The notes: generated from the letters alone by a model not told the origin. A stretch of DNA of 64,000 nt from Planctomycetota bacterium (GCA_019636215.1 JAHBXZ010000005.1:212420-276419), one strand, 5' to 3'; counted from the stretch's first letter, positions 25,787-34,915 are shown. Numbers and translations are program-made.

Positions 25787-25948
25787 ATGTCCAGCAAACG
25801 CTTCGGGGCCAAGCCCAAGAAAGAAAAGCAGAAGGACGACAAAAATCGCCCTGCCGCGCCCGCACCTGCCAAGCCACCCAAGACGACCTTCAAGGGGCCG
25901 ACCTCTGGCCCGCGCGCGCACTTCCAGCGGCGCACGTCCGGCGGTTAG
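25787..25948 (+). CDS. Small basic protein, unknown
   Basis: A 53-residue Lys/Pro/Ala-rich protein (MSSKRFGAKPKKEKQK at the start; THE rest mostly disordered, ending RRTSGG). ATG 25787 has AGGAG seven bases upstream, which is the main support. It has no signal peptide and no known domain. Its composition resembles short nucleic-acid-binding or ribosome-associated proteins, but that is only suggestive. It is followed by the 104-bp tandem repeat. Confidence 0.6.
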   Translation: MSSKRFGAKPKKEKQKDDKNRPAAPAPAKPPKTTFKGPTSGPRAHFQRRTSGG

Positions 25949-25970
25949 CGATGACCGGCGCCATGACAAG

Positions 25971-26198
25971 AATGTGACAATCGGGCGCCCTGAGAACTGC
26001 GATGGCCTCCCGCGCCTTCGCTGTCGCCAGCGCTATGGCGCACTGGTGCCCCTGCTGGCTGGCACGGTGACGTAAATGTGACAATCGAGTTCCCTGAGAA
26101 TCGCTATGGCCCGTCGCGCTTTGGCCGTCGCCAGCGCCATGGCGCACTGGTGCCCACGCTGGCTGACGCCGTGACGTAAATGTGACAATCGGGTACCC
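25971..26198 (+). repeat. 104-bp tandem repeat with conserved hairpin, two copies and a partial third
   Basis: Units begin at 25971, 26075 and 26179, each with AATGTGACAATCG; the third is cut off after about 20 bases. Each full unit carries inverted arms GCCAGC and GCTGGC (GCCAGCG with CGCTGGC in the second copy) around a loop that itself contains ATGGCGCACTGGTGCC. The unit is not a multiple of three and lies in the 328-base gap between the small basic protein and the VIT/VWA gene; nothing else is seen in that gap apart from a possible promoter for the latter. Confidence 0.85.
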
Positions 26199-26276
26199 AT
26201 CCACTAATGCGGGAACCTGCCCCCTGCCGGCCGCGTCCTAACCCGGCACGCAGTCTGTCCTTTCAGGGGAACCCTC

Positions 26277-28655
26277 ATGTTCAACAAGACTTCTCTGGCA
26301 CTGGCCGGCCTTGTCGCCGTCATGGCGGGAACGATGGCCGCGCAGGGCATTGTGATTGACCGGCGCGTCCGGCCTGAGCCGATGCCGCGACCCCGCCCCA
26401 CACCCGTGGAGAACATCCGCGTCAAGACCCACCAGGTTGAGACCACCATTGACGGCCAGGGTGCGACCACAACCATCACCCAGACTTTCTACAACCCGAA
26501 CAACTGGCAGCTTGAGGGCACGTACATCTTCCCGTTGCCCGTCGAGGCCGCGATCAACGGCTTTGAAATGACCATGAACGGCAAGATGGTCAAGGGCGAG
26601 CTGCTGCCCGCCGACAAGGCCCGCCACATATATGAAGAGACCGTGCGCAAGATGATTGACCCCGGCCTGCTGGAGTACGCCGGACGCGGGCTGTTCCAGG
26701 CCAGGGTGTTCCCGATTCTGCCGCAGCAGGATTTGACGATCAAGTTCACCTACACCGAGCTGCTGCGCTTTGACAGCGGCATGGTGCGCTTCAACTACCC
26801 GCTGCGCACGCGCAACTTCTGCCTGACGCCTCCGGAATTGGTGACGGCCAAGGTCACGCTGAAGGCGGACCGTGCGCTGCAGACCATTTACTCGCCAACC
26901 CATCGCGTTGAAGTCATCCGCAAGGGTGAAACCGAGGCCGTTGTAGGCCTTGAGATGAAGGGCGAACAGCCCGCCAACGACTTTGAAGTCTTCTACGGCT
27001 TCGCCGATGGCCCGCTGGCAGCCAACGTGATGAGCTTCCGCGAAGACGACAAGGCCGGCTACTTTCTTGCCCTGCTGACGCCCAAGATCCAGCTGGCCGG
27101 CGACGAAATGCTGCCCAAGGACGTGATTGTGGTGATGGATACCAGCGGCAGCATGGACGAAGACGGCAAGATCGCCCAGGCCCGCAAGGCCATGAAGTTT
27201 GTGGTCGGCAAGCTCAACGGCAAGGATCGGTTTGCCGTGGTCACCTTCAGCACCATGGTGCGCAAGCTGCACGAACAGTTGGTGGAAGCCACCGACGAAA
27301 ACAAGAAAGCCGCCCAGGACAGCATCGACAAGCTCGAGGCCAGCGGCGGCACGAACATTGAGGGCGCGATCCGCGCGGCCTACGAACTCGCGGGCACCGA
27401 TGCCAAGCGCCCGTGCTATGTGCTGTTCTTCACTGACGGCCTGCCGACGATGGGCGAAATCACCGATGTGCGCGCCCTGGCCAAACTGAGCAACGAAAAA
27501 CGCCCCAGCCACGCCCGCATGTTCACCTTTGGTGTGGGCTACGACGTGAACACCTGGCTGCTGGACACAATGGCCGAAGAAGGCCGCGGCCAGCGCGAGT
27601 ACGTCAAGCCCAAGGAAGACATGGAAGTGAAGGTCAGCAACTTCGCCAACAAGATTGCCGCGCCGGTGCTGAGTGACGTCAAGCTGCGCATCGACGGCGC
27701 CGAGATTCACGACATGCACCCGCAGGTGCCCGGCGACCTGTTTGCCGGGACCCAGCTGGCGGTGCTGGGCCGGTTTGCCAAGCCCGGCAAGCGCCAACTG
27801 GTGCTGGAAGGCACCGTCAACGGCGAGAAGCGCGCCTTTGAGTACACCATCGAGCTGTGCGAAAAAGACGGCAGCAAGGCTTATCTGCCCCGCATGTGGG
27901 CGGTGCGCCGCGTGGGCCACCTGATGGACCAGATCACACTCAAGGGCCACAACGAGGAACTGGCCAAGGAGATCATCAAGCTTGGCACGCAGTTCGGCAT
28001 CGTGACGCCATACACCAGCTTCCTGATTGTGGAAGATACGCCGGTCAACCGGCCTGGCACACCGCGCCCGGCGGAGCGTCCGGCAGACGGCCGCTGGAAT
28101 GAACGCAAGGGCGGGGCTGAGGCCCCGGGCGGCGGCGGCGGGCGTCCGCTGGGCGGCGTGCCTGCCCCGGCCGCAGAACAGACGGGCAAGGATTCCGTGC
28201 GGCGTTCCGATTCCAATGCGGCGCGTAAGGAAAACAGCAATGCCGACGACGCCAAAAACGCCGAGGAGGCCGAGCTGAAGGACCTCGAGGAAAAGGCCAA
28301 GAAGCAGGGCATGTCAACCAAGACCGCAGAACGCCTTCGCCGCCTGGCAGCCAAGGGCATGGACAAGGCCGCAGCAGCCACCGAGGCCGAGCAGATCAGC
28401 AAGACGATTGGCACACGCACGTTCATCTGGAGCGACGGCATCTGGCTGGAAAGCGACCTGACCAACGCCGAGCTGTTCGGGGCCGAGACCGTGGATTACA
28501 TGAGCGACCGCTACTTTGAGATCGCCCGCAAGGACGACACCACGGCCAAGGTGCTGGCCCTGGGCACCGAAGTGATTTTCCGCGCCGGCGGCAAGACTTA
28601 CCGGATTGTGGACAAGACGTCATCGGTCGAGGAGCCCAAAGAGGGAGGCAAGTAG
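26277..28655 (+). CDS. Secreted VIT- and VWA-domain protein
   Basis: A 792-residue protein with a signal peptide (cleavage near AAQG, residue 24). The VIT domain (about 45-190) has ETTIDGQGATTTITQTFYNP, YIFPLP and ARHIYEE. The VWA domain (about 280-460) has the metal-binding MIDAS motif DTSGSM with supporting Thr and Asp (NIEGAI, FTDGLPTMG). A Gly/Pro-rich, charged linker (about 600-700) leads to a conserved-looking C-terminal strand region (GTRTFIWSDGIW, VIFRAGGKTYRIV). This layout matches bacterial inter-alpha-trypsin-inhibitor heavy-chain-like proteins, which are extracytoplasmic; ligands are unknown. ATG 26277 follows AGGGGAA. A terminator follows the gene. Confidence 0.92.
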   Translation: MFNKTSLALAGLVAVMAGTMAAQGIVIDRRVRPEPMPRPRPTPVENIRVKTHQVETTIDGQGATTTITQTFYNPNNWQLEGTYIFPLPVEAAINGFEMTMNGKMVKGELLPADKARHIYEETVRKMIDPGLLEYAGRGLFQARVFPILPQQDLTIKFTYTELLRFDSGMVRFNYPLRTRNFCLTPPELVTAKVTLKADRALQTIYSPTHRVEVIRKGETEAVVGLEMKGEQPANDFEVFYGFADGPLAANVMSFREDDKAGYFLALLTPKIQLAGDEMLPKDVIVVMDTSGSMDEDGKIAQARKAMKFVVGKLNGKDRFAVVTFSTMVRKLHEQLVEATDENKKAAQDSIDKLEASGGTNIEGAIRAAYELAGTDAKRPCYVLFFTDGLPTMGEITDVRALAKLSNEKRPSHARMFTFGVGYDVNTWLLDTMAEEGRGQREYVKPKEDMEVKVSNFANKIAAPVLSDVKLRIDGAEIHDMHPQVPGDLFAGTQLAVLGRFAKPGKRQLVLEGTVNGEKRAFEYTIELCEKDGSKAYLPRMWAVRRVGHLMDQITLKGHNEELAKEIIKLGTQFGIVTPYTSFLIVEDTPVNRPGTPRPAERPADGRWNERKGGAEAPGGGGGRPLGGVPAPAAEQTGKDSVRRSDSNAARKENSNADDAKNAEEAELKDLEEKAKKQGMSTKTAERLRRLAAKGMDKAAAATEAEQISKTIGTRTFIWSDGIWLESDLTNAELFGAETVDYMSDRYFEIARKDDTTAKVLALGTEVIFRAGGKTYRIVDKTSSVEEPKEGGK

Positions 28656-28677
28656 CCGCCGGTACAGTTGTTCGCAG

Positions 28678-28709
28678 CCGGTCGCGGTCACCGCGGCCGG
28701 TTTGCGTTT
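28678..28709 (+). terminator. Rho-independent terminator after the VIT/VWA gene
   Basis: Ten-pair stem CCGGTCGCGG / CCGCGGCCGG with one G-U pair and a TCA loop (28678-28700), followed by TTTGCGTTT. Confidence 0.75.
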
Positions 28710-28827
28710 CCGGGGCAGATATGGCCCCTTGCGACGCGTTGTGGTTATACTGGGGTTCCCCCACGCGCATGGAACTGGCCCCTGCCCGGTACTGTTAGTA
28801 ACTTGGGGGTCGGCACGGAGTGCTGGT

Positions 28828-29769
28828 TTGAAGACCTTCACGCTGGATTGGAAAGGCTGGTGGTTGTTTCGTTCGCCGCTGTCGGCGGCGGCCGATCTCA
28901 ATTCCACCACCGCCATCTATGCCGTGATGGGCGCCAAGCTCAAGAAAGTGGACCAGGGCATCGCCTGCACCGCGCGCGAACCCGTGCTGTTCAACGCCCA
29001 CAAGGGCGGCACCCTGCGCGACCACCTGGAAAAGCTGATCAAGATGTCGCTGGGCGTGTTTGCCGCCAAGCGCTGCCAGGAGATCCGCAAGCAGCCCATC
29101 GTGTACGCCGCATTTCTGCCCGACGACGTGGACCTTGGCGACATGGCGGGCATGCTCAGCCTGCTGTATGGCGCTGTGCCGTTCGCACCCAAGCACCACG
29201 CCATGCCAAAGCCCTACGACGGCGATCCCATGCGCATTGTGAACGCAGGCCGCGCGATCGGCCTGCCCAGCGAGATCAACTTTGGCGCCGGCAGATCCCG
29301 TCCCGCGGATTCCGACCAGACCCGCGACGGCGACGCCGAAGCCGACGCCGCCATGAGCGCCGCCGTGGCCCAGGAAGCCGCCGTCACGCGCACCATGACC
29401 CGCGAAGACATGGAAGTTTCCGGCCTGGCCACCGAACGCATTGCCAAGCCCCAGCAGCCCCTGGCCACGGAAAAGCTGGACAAGCCCGACGCACCGCGCC
29501 CGCACCTGGTGGAAACCACGCGCATAGACAAAGACGATGTGGCCCAGGGTCATCAGCCGCTGGCGACCGAAAAGGTGGACAAACCGGAACCTGCACGCCC
29601 GCACCTGGTAGAGACCACCCGCATCGACAAAGATGACATTGCCCAGGGCCTGCAGACGGAGCGCGTGCCCAAGCCCGGCGAGAACATCACCGAGTTCGTG
29701 CCAAGGCCCGAGGGTGAAAAGAAGAACCCCGAGCCCGAACTCGACGAGGCCTCGCCCAAGGCTTCGTGA
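28828..29769 (+). CDS. Soluble protein with a tandem 35-residue repeat, unknown
   Basis: A 313-residue protein. TTG 28828 is chosen because GGAG lies seven bases upstream and the sequence beyond it does not look coding. Residues 1-140 form a globular region (FTLDWKGWWLFRSPLSAAAD, PIVYAAFLPDDVDLGDMAGM). From about 205 two copies of a roughly 35-residue unit follow: PLATEKLDKPDAPRPH plus LVETTRIDKDDVAQG, then nearly the same again, then a third start (LQTERVPKPG). The repeats are Thr-rich with TTRIDKDD, a plausible phosphothreonine/FHA-target context (inference; three FHA or FHA-like proteins are not far away). The end is acidic and disordered. No family is recognised. Confidence 0.75.
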   Translation: MKTFTLDWKGWWLFRSPLSAAADLNSTTAIYAVMGAKLKKVDQGIACTAREPVLFNAHKGGTLRDHLEKLIKMSLGVFAAKRCQEIRKQPIVYAAFLPDDVDLGDMAGMLSLLYGAVPFAPKHHAMPKPYDGDPMRIVNAGRAIGLPSEINFGAGRSRPADSDQTRDGDAEADAAMSAAVAQEAAVTRTMTREDMEVSGLATERIAKPQQPLATEKLDKPDAPRPHLVETTRIDKDDVAQGHQPLATEKVDKPEPARPHLVETTRIDKDDIAQGLQTERVPKPGENITEFVPRPEGEKKNPEPELDEASPKAS

Positions 29770-29876
29770 AGCCACTTGCGGCTAAGGGCCCGGAATTCTG
29801 AAGATTCGCTAAAGTTCCGTCGAAGGTTCCGCCGATAGACGGGTGAACGACATTGCACCCACACGGAGACCGAGCC

Positions 29877-30140
29877 ATGGGTAACACGACTTCCCGCCAC
29901 AGCCAGCGCTTCCGCAGCGTTCGCACGGCCCGCCGGGCTGACACGGGCGGCGTCGTTGCGCCGGCCGCGCAGGCAGGTGCCGCCACGGCACGCTTCATGG
30001 CAGGATTGCAGGGGATGTCCGAGGCCCGGCTGGCACTGGTCGAGGCCGTGCGCGCCAAGGTCAACGCCGCCGGCTATGACCTGGATGCTGAGGTCGCCCG
30101 CGCCCTGGAAAGCCTGCTGAACCCCGGGCCCCGCAGCTGA
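29877..30140 (+). CDS. Small protein with a possible FlgM-like C-terminal half
   Basis: An 87-residue protein. The basic N-terminal half (TSRHSQRFRSVRTARRAD) is disordered. The C-terminal helix pair (SEARLALVEAVRAKVNAAG, then YDLDAEVARALESLL) follows the pattern of anti-sigma-28 factor FlgM, where a regulatory helix RxxxVxxxRxxIxxGxY is followed by VDxxxVAxxxL. No flagellar gene is near, so the call is tentative. ATG 29877 has GGAG at a good distance (cggagaccgagcc). It precedes the GAPDH-like gene by 175 bases. Confidence 0.55.
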   Translation: MGNTTSRHSQRFRSVRTARRADTGGVVAPAAQAGAATARFMAGLQGMSEARLALVEAVRAKVNAAGYDLDAEVARALESLLNPGPRS

Positions 30141-30315
30141 ACCCCGTTCAACAATTGCTTGGCAGCAACGCGCCGGTTGCTACTCTGCCCGCGTGATTGG
30201 CCGTCGGCCCGGTGGCATGGTGCCCCAGTGCTGACGCCAGCAACGCAAGGATCCCGCACGCCCGCCCTCGCATGCAGTCTCTGCCTGGGCGGCGTTTGCG
30301 TAAAGGAGACCAGCC

Positions 30316-31398
30316 ATGGCACGCAACGTCATTCACATTGTCGGCACCGGTACCATCGGAGAGCCGCTGATCGGGCTGCTGACCCACTACCAGAAAGACC
30401 TCGGCATCGATGAAGTGACCTTCAACAAGCGCACGCCGCTCAAGACAGACCGCAGCAAAGTCGTTGACCTTGTTCGCCGCGGGGCCAAGCTGGCCACTTC
30501 ACGCGACCAGTTCAGCGGTTTTGACAAGCTGGGCATCAAGGCCACCTACGACACCGAAGAAGCCATCAACCGCGCCACCGTGGTGGTGGACTGCACACCC
30601 AGCGGCGCCGGACTTGCCAACAAGGAACAGTACTACCTGAAGGCCGCGGCAGCAGGCGGCAAGGGCTACATCGCGCAGGGCAGCGAGTTCGGCTTCGGCA
30701 AGATGTACGCCCGCGGCATCAACGATGAAACCCTGGTGCCCGGCGAGGACAAGTTTGTGCAGGTGGTCAGCTGCAACACCCACAACATCAGCGCGCTGAT
30801 CAAGCTGTTCGGAACCAGAAACAACACCGCGCCGGACAACCTTGTCAGCGCGGACTTTGTGTGCATGCGCCGCGCCAACGACATCAGCCAGGATGATGAC
30901 TTCTGCGCCAGCCCCGAAGTCGGCAAGCACAAGGACGAAAAGTTCGGCACCCACCACGCCCGCGATGCCTGGCACCTATACAAAACCAAGGGCTGGGACC
31001 TGCAGGGCCTGTACAGCAGCGCGATGAAGCTGAACAGCCAGTTCATGCACGTGATGCGCTTTCACCTGCGGGTCAAGGAAGCGACCAGCGTCGACAAGAT
31101 GATCAAGACAATCCGTGAAGACGACCGCCAGGCCCTGACTTTCAAGAAGAGCGCCAACCAGATCTTCAGCTTCGGGCGCGACCACGGCTTCTTCGGCCGC
31201 ATCCTGAACCAGACCATCATCCCGCACGAGACACTCAGCGTTTCCAATAACGGCACGGACATCCGCGGTTTCTGCTTCACCAGCCAGGACGGCAACAGCC
31301 TGCTGAGTTCGGTGGCCGCGGCCCTGTGGGCGATTGACCCGGAAACGTTCGAGAAGAAGATCCAGGTTCTCAAGCCCTACTTCTTCGAAGAAGTGTAA
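30316..31398 (+). CDS. Type II (archaeal-type) glyceraldehyde-3-phosphate dehydrogenase-like protein
   Basis: A 360-residue NAD(P)-binding dehydrogenase. The Rossmann opening is IVGTGTIGEPLIG; the middle has VVVDCTPSGAGLANKE, GKGYIAQGSEF and VVSCNTHNISAL, the last matching the SCNTT catalytic-cysteine motif of the phosphorylating archaeal GAPDH (Cys153 here). FVCMRRANDIS and THHARDAWHLY follow in the place of the archaeal RRGADP and catalytic-domain segments. Archaeal type II enzymes run near 335-340 residues, so this is slightly longer. It is clearly unlike ordinary bacterial GapA. Whether it uses glyceraldehyde 3-phosphate is uncertain, since the sequence is distant. ATG 30316 follows AGGAGA. 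A terminator follows. Confidence 0.7.
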   Translation: MARNVIHIVGTGTIGEPLIGLLTHYQKDLGIDEVTFNKRTPLKTDRSKVVDLVRRGAKLATSRDQFSGFDKLGIKATYDTEEAINRATVVVDCTPSGAGLANKEQYYLKAAAAGGKGYIAQGSEFGFGKMYARGINDETLVPGEDKFVQVVSCNTHNISALIKLFGTRNNTAPDNLVSADFVCMRRANDISQDDDFCASPEVGKHKDEKFGTHHARDAWHLYKTKGWDLQGLYSSAMKLNSQFMHVMRFHLRVKEATSVDKMIKTIREDDRQALTFKKSANQIFSFGRDHGFFGRILNQTIIPHETLSVSNNGTDIRGFCFTSQDGNSLLSSVAAALWAIDPETFEKKIQVLKPYFFEEV

Positions 31399-31416
31399 GC
31401 CACTGCCAGACGCAAG

Positions 31417-31451
31417 ACGGCGGCCCGGAACCGGGCCGCCGTTCTTGTTGT
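31417..31451 (+). terminator. Rho-independent terminator after the GAPDH-like gene
   Basis: Stem of about ten pairs, GGCGGCCCGG / CCGGGCCGCC (31417-31442 with flanks), followed by TTCTTGTTG. Confidence 0.8.
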
Positions 31452-31468
31452 CCCGGACAATGCATGGC

Positions 31469-31496
31469 TTGTGTATGGGGGTCGCCAACCGATAAT
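31469..31496 (+). promoter_or_regulatory. Candidate promoter for the MORN/kelch lipoprotein
   Basis: TTGTGT at 31469-31474, a 16-base spacer and GATAAT at 31491-31496, giving a leader of about 15 nt that carries GGGAG before the ATG at 31518. Confidence 0.45.
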
Positions 31497-31517
31497 GCGG
31501 GCTTGCGGGAGAATCTC

Positions 31518-33842
31518 ATGCAGACCCTTCAGCCAGTGCGTGTGCCTGCACGCGTTGTCGCGGTGCTGGCGTTTTGGATTCTTGCTTGCGGTACCACCGA
31601 GGAGTACCAGCAGCCCTACTACCAGGACCCGAACCCGAGTTACACGCCGCCGCCCCAAGCCCAGCCGCAGCCCGAGTACGTGGCGCCAGCCAAGCCGGCC
31701 GAACCTGCGGCTCCGACCATACCGTCCTATGTTGCCGAATTGGATCGCAACCAGCCCCCGCAGGTCGCCAAGACCATTGACGTCACCATCCAGGGCGGCG
31801 CGCCACAGAAGCCCACTGACGACATCTGGACAAGCCTGAGCGCGCGTTATGGCGTGGCCATAAGCGACAACAACCCTAACCGGGGAAACGGCAACGACCC
31901 CCTGATCCTGTACGACTTCAAGCTGGGCTTTGGTGACCACCAGGTGACTCTGGCGGCGGTGGCGGAATCCAAGACGGTCTACAACGCCGACGGCTCCAGC
32001 ACCAAGCTGGCGCACGGCCTTGGCTTCTGCACCTTTGACAACAGCCGGGCCAGGATGCAGGCCAAATCTTACTACCGGCTGGACGATCCCTACACCTATG
32101 CGCTGGGGTACTTTCGCGACGGCAGAATGCACGGCCCATGGGCCTTCAACCTGGAGGACGAGGCCCGCACGGGCACCCAGGTCATGCGCTACATCGCCGA
32201 GTACACCGCCAATCAGGCCAACGGCGAGGTCCGCTTCTTCAATCGGCAGGGCTATCTGGTGGAACAGTGCTGGGCCGTCGCTGGTGTGCGCCATGGCAGT
32301 TCGTACCAGTGGTTTGAAGGCGGATCGATTGCCACCAGCTTTGTCGGCGGTGTGCAGTACGGGCAATGCCTGGAGTTCAATGCCGCCGGTCAGATGACCG
32401 TGCGCGGCACGATCTACCGCGACAGCTACTACGGACGCACCGAGTTCTGGTACCCCGGCAGCGACCAGCCCTGCGTTGTGCGCTACTTTGACTTTGGCCC
32501 TGACCGCGGCTGGGCCACGTACTACGACAAGGATGGCGCCCTGCACCACCAGTCGTGGATTGAAGATGGCGCGCAGACCGGCCCCTGGGTCTCGTACACC
32601 AAAGGCGGATTCAAGCAATGGCAGGGGCCACGCGTGAAGGGTGTGGCCCATGGCGCATTCCAGCGCTTTCATGCCGACGGCTGGGTCGACCTGGAATGTG
32701 AGTACGTTGAAGGCAAGCAAACCGGGCCTATCCGCTGGCTGTACCAGACTGGCAAGGTGCGCGAGGAAGGCCGCATGGAGAAAGGCATCCGCCAGGGCGA
32801 ATTCAAGAGCTGGCGCGAAGACGGCTCTCTGCAATGGATCGCGGATTGGAAGGACGGCCAGTCCGGCAAAGTCACTTACTACGACGCCCAGGGCAAGGTC
32901 GAGCGCGTGGAGGGCGACCCGCTGGCCGGCCTGCAGGCCGCAGGCTGGACCTGGATCGACAACGGCGACCTGCGCGCCCGCGATGCCACCAACGTGGCGC
33001 TGGCCTTCAACCCGGAGACCGGGCGCTGCCTGATGTTCGGCGGCGAGGATCTTGAGCAATCCCTGAGTGCCACACACGAGTTCGATGGCACCAAATGGGC
33101 CGAACTGTTGCCTCGACGCACGCCACCCGACCGATCAGGCGCCATCCTGTACTGGGATGTCGGGCGCAAGCGGCTGCGCCTGGCCGGCGGGTACTCGTTC
33201 TTCGAGTTCGATACCAGTGCCAGCGAAGCCCAGAAAGACGTGTGGGAGTGGGACGGCCGCATCTGGGGCCTGGCCGATGACGGCGAGGGCGGCCCGCATG
33301 AAGTCCTGCGCAGCCGAGCAGCCTACGACCCGCAGCGCAAAGTGCTGGTGGTGATCGGGCGTGCCCCGGACGCTGACAGCTGGCACACATTTCTGTTTGA
33401 CGGCGAACACTGGACTCGCAAGCCCGGCGTGGAGTCCACCGACCCCGCTGCCGCTCAATTGGTGTGGGACCCTTCCGCCGGAAAAGTCGCCATGTGGTTG
33501 CCCTCAGAGTCCACAGGCGCGGCCGCGCACCGCGCCTGGCACTGGGACGGCGAGGCCTGGCAGAAGGGGCCGGCAACACTGGTTCCCCCGGAAGGCTCTG
33601 TGTTCAGTGCCTGCGCGGACGAAGGCCGAAAGGGCCTGTGGGCCAACAACGGCGACAGCCTTCTGTTCTATGACGGCACCCACTGGGTAGCCTATGAAAA
33701 GCCGCAGATGGTCAACACAGGTACTATCATCACGGTAGACCCGAAGTCGGGGCGGGTCTTTGCCCAGGGAAGCCTGAGCGCCCTGGCTTTGGGCACGAAC
33801 GAAAGCTGGTGGTTTGACCCGGACCAAGGCAAAAGGAAGTAA
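31518..33842 (+). CDS. Lipoprotein with MORN-like repeats and a kelch-type propeller
   Basis: A 774-residue protein. ATG 31518 opens a signal peptide with lipobox ILAC. A Pro/Gln-rich linker (about 30-85) follows. From about 190 to 460 there are MORN-variant repeats of the YwqK kind, each a beta-hairpin such as GYFRDGRMHGPWAF, GEVRFFNRQGYLVEQ and GRMEKGIRQGEFKSWREDG. The last third (about 475-774) has kelch-like blades, with repeated YDPQRKVLVVIG, FNPETGRCLMFGG and WDPSAGKVAM strands and Trp-rich turns. Both parts are protein- or ligand-binding scaffolds, and this one would sit on the outer face of a membrane. Upstream GGGAG supports the start. Confidence 0.85.
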   Translation: MQTLQPVRVPARVVAVLAFWILACGTTEEYQQPYYQDPNPSYTPPPQAQPQPEYVAPAKPAEPAAPTIPSYVAELDRNQPPQVAKTIDVTIQGGAPQKPTDDIWTSLSARYGVAISDNNPNRGNGNDPLILYDFKLGFGDHQVTLAAVAESKTVYNADGSSTKLAHGLGFCTFDNSRARMQAKSYYRLDDPYTYALGYFRDGRMHGPWAFNLEDEARTGTQVMRYIAEYTANQANGEVRFFNRQGYLVEQCWAVAGVRHGSSYQWFEGGSIATSFVGGVQYGQCLEFNAAGQMTVRGTIYRDSYYGRTEFWYPGSDQPCVVRYFDFGPDRGWATYYDKDGALHHQSWIEDGAQTGPWVSYTKGGFKQWQGPRVKGVAHGAFQRFHADGWVDLECEYVEGKQTGPIRWLYQTGKVREEGRMEKGIRQGEFKSWREDGSLQWIADWKDGQSGKVTYYDAQGKVERVEGDPLAGLQAAGWTWIDNGDLRARDATNVALAFNPETGRCLMFGGEDLEQSLSATHEFDGTKWAELLPRRTPPDRSGAILYWDVGRKRLRLAGGYSFFEFDTSASEAQKDVWEWDGRIWGLADDGEGGPHEVLRSRAAYDPQRKVLVVIGRAPDADSWHTFLFDGEHWTRKPGVESTDPAAAQLVWDPSAGKVAMWLPSESTGAAAHRAWHWDGEAWQKGPATLVPPEGSVFSACADEGRKGLWANNGDSLLFYDGTHWVAYEKPQMVNTGTIITVDPKSGRVFAQGSLSALALGTNESWWFDPDQGKRK

Positions 33843-33881
33843 GCAAAGCATCAGGGGGCGGTAAGGATTCAGGAGACGGCA

Positions 33882-34814
33882 GTGAACGCAGGGGCAAGCG
33901 CCACAATGGATGAGCCGCAGGTAGTTGCGGCCCCGCAGGACGTTGCGTTGGTGGCACATCAGGCCGTAGTCGCAGCCAAGGGCCATGCTGACCGCGTCGT
34001 ATCCAAAGACGACCGCTTCCGGCAGGTGTACTGGCTGGATCTGGTCAAGGTGACCCGCTGGCAGGCCTTCGTGGAAACGACCTTGAGCACCCCCTGGGTC
34101 GCGTTGACTCTGGCGTTCTTTTACATGGTGCAGGCCACCGGGGTCTGGTGGTGGCTGGTTCCGGGCCTGCTGTGCAGTTTTTATGTGTTCCTGACCGGGC
34201 TGCGCCAGGCGCATAATGCGTTTCACTATTCGGTGGGCATTCCGCGGCTGGGTTGCGACCTGCTGATGACCTGGCTCAGCCTGGTCATGACCGGCAGCAT
34301 GCATGCCGTACAGTTCAATCACCTGCACCACCACCGCAACAACGGCAGCGACGATGACGTGGAAGGCTTCACGGCCAAGCTCAGCTGGTGGAAGGCCCTG
34401 CTGGTGGGCCCGTACTTTCCGCTGAAGCTGCACTGGTTCGCGCTGAAGAACGCCAAACCGGCCCAGAAGCGATGGATCTATGCCGAACTGGCCATGGGCG
34501 CGGCCTGGGGCGGAGTGGTGCTGTGGCTGACGCTTGCCTTCAACCAGTGGTGGCTGGCGATCTACTGGACCAGCATGCTGCTGGGCCAGTGCGGCACAGG
34601 CTTCTTTGCCGTGTGGACGGTTCATCACGGCTGCCATGGCACGGAATACATTGCCCGCACACAGCGTGGCTGGCTGAAGAACCTGATCAGCTATCAGATG
34701 TTCCACCATGTGGAACATCACCTGTTCCCGGCGGTGCCCACCTGCAACTGGGCCAAGCTGGGCCAGCGCCTGGACGAAGCAGCGCCGGAGCTGCGCAAGA
34801 TGCAGGTGTACTAG
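33882..34814 (+). CDS. Membrane fatty-acid desaturase
   Basis: A 310-residue di-iron desaturase of the FA_desaturase family. All three histidine boxes are present: HNAFH (in RQAHNAFHYS), HLHHH (HxxHH form) and HHVEHH. Hydrophobic spans lie at about 65-110 and 195-245. It would introduce a double bond into an acyl chain (or hydroxylate a related lipid), using O2 and an electron donor; regiospecificity cannot be read. Start GTG 33882 has GGAGA upstream; an ATG at 33906 is an alternative. It follows the MORN lipoprotein by 39 bases. Confidence 0.92.
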   Translation: MNAGASATMDEPQVVAAPQDVALVAHQAVVAAKGHADRVVSKDDRFRQVYWLDLVKVTRWQAFVETTLSTPWVALTLAFFYMVQATGVWWWLVPGLLCSFYVFLTGLRQAHNAFHYSVGIPRLGCDLLMTWLSLVMTGSMHAVQFNHLHHHRNNGSDDDVEGFTAKLSWWKALLVGPYFPLKLHWFALKNAKPAQKRWIYAELAMGAAWGGVVLWLTLAFNQWWLAIYWTSMLLGQCGTGFFAVWTVHHGCHGTEYIARTQRGWLKNLISYQMFHHVEHHLFPAVPTCNWAKLGQRLDEAAPELRKMQVY

Positions 34815-34915
34815 GAAGTGCGCAGTGCGCAGTGCGAAGTCCTGAGTTCGAGGTCCAGGACACTGGAACCTCATGCCATCGTCACTGAGCTCAGCACTCC
34901 AAATCCTAAATTGTT
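34815..34915 (+). repeat. Heptad-type intergenic repeat
   Basis: A run of GAAGTGC-, GCAGTGC- and GAAGTCC-like seven-base units between convergent genes. Similar units fill the spacers at 16905-16968 and 57035-57140. Confidence 0.5.

Noticed and set aside
25971..26198. Possible CRISPR array
   Set aside because: Units are 104 bases, contiguous and have no spacers; no cas genes.
25890..26204. Open frame across the 104-bp repeats
   Set aside because: The unit is not a multiple of three, so a repeat-coding protein would shift frame, and the translation is low complexity.
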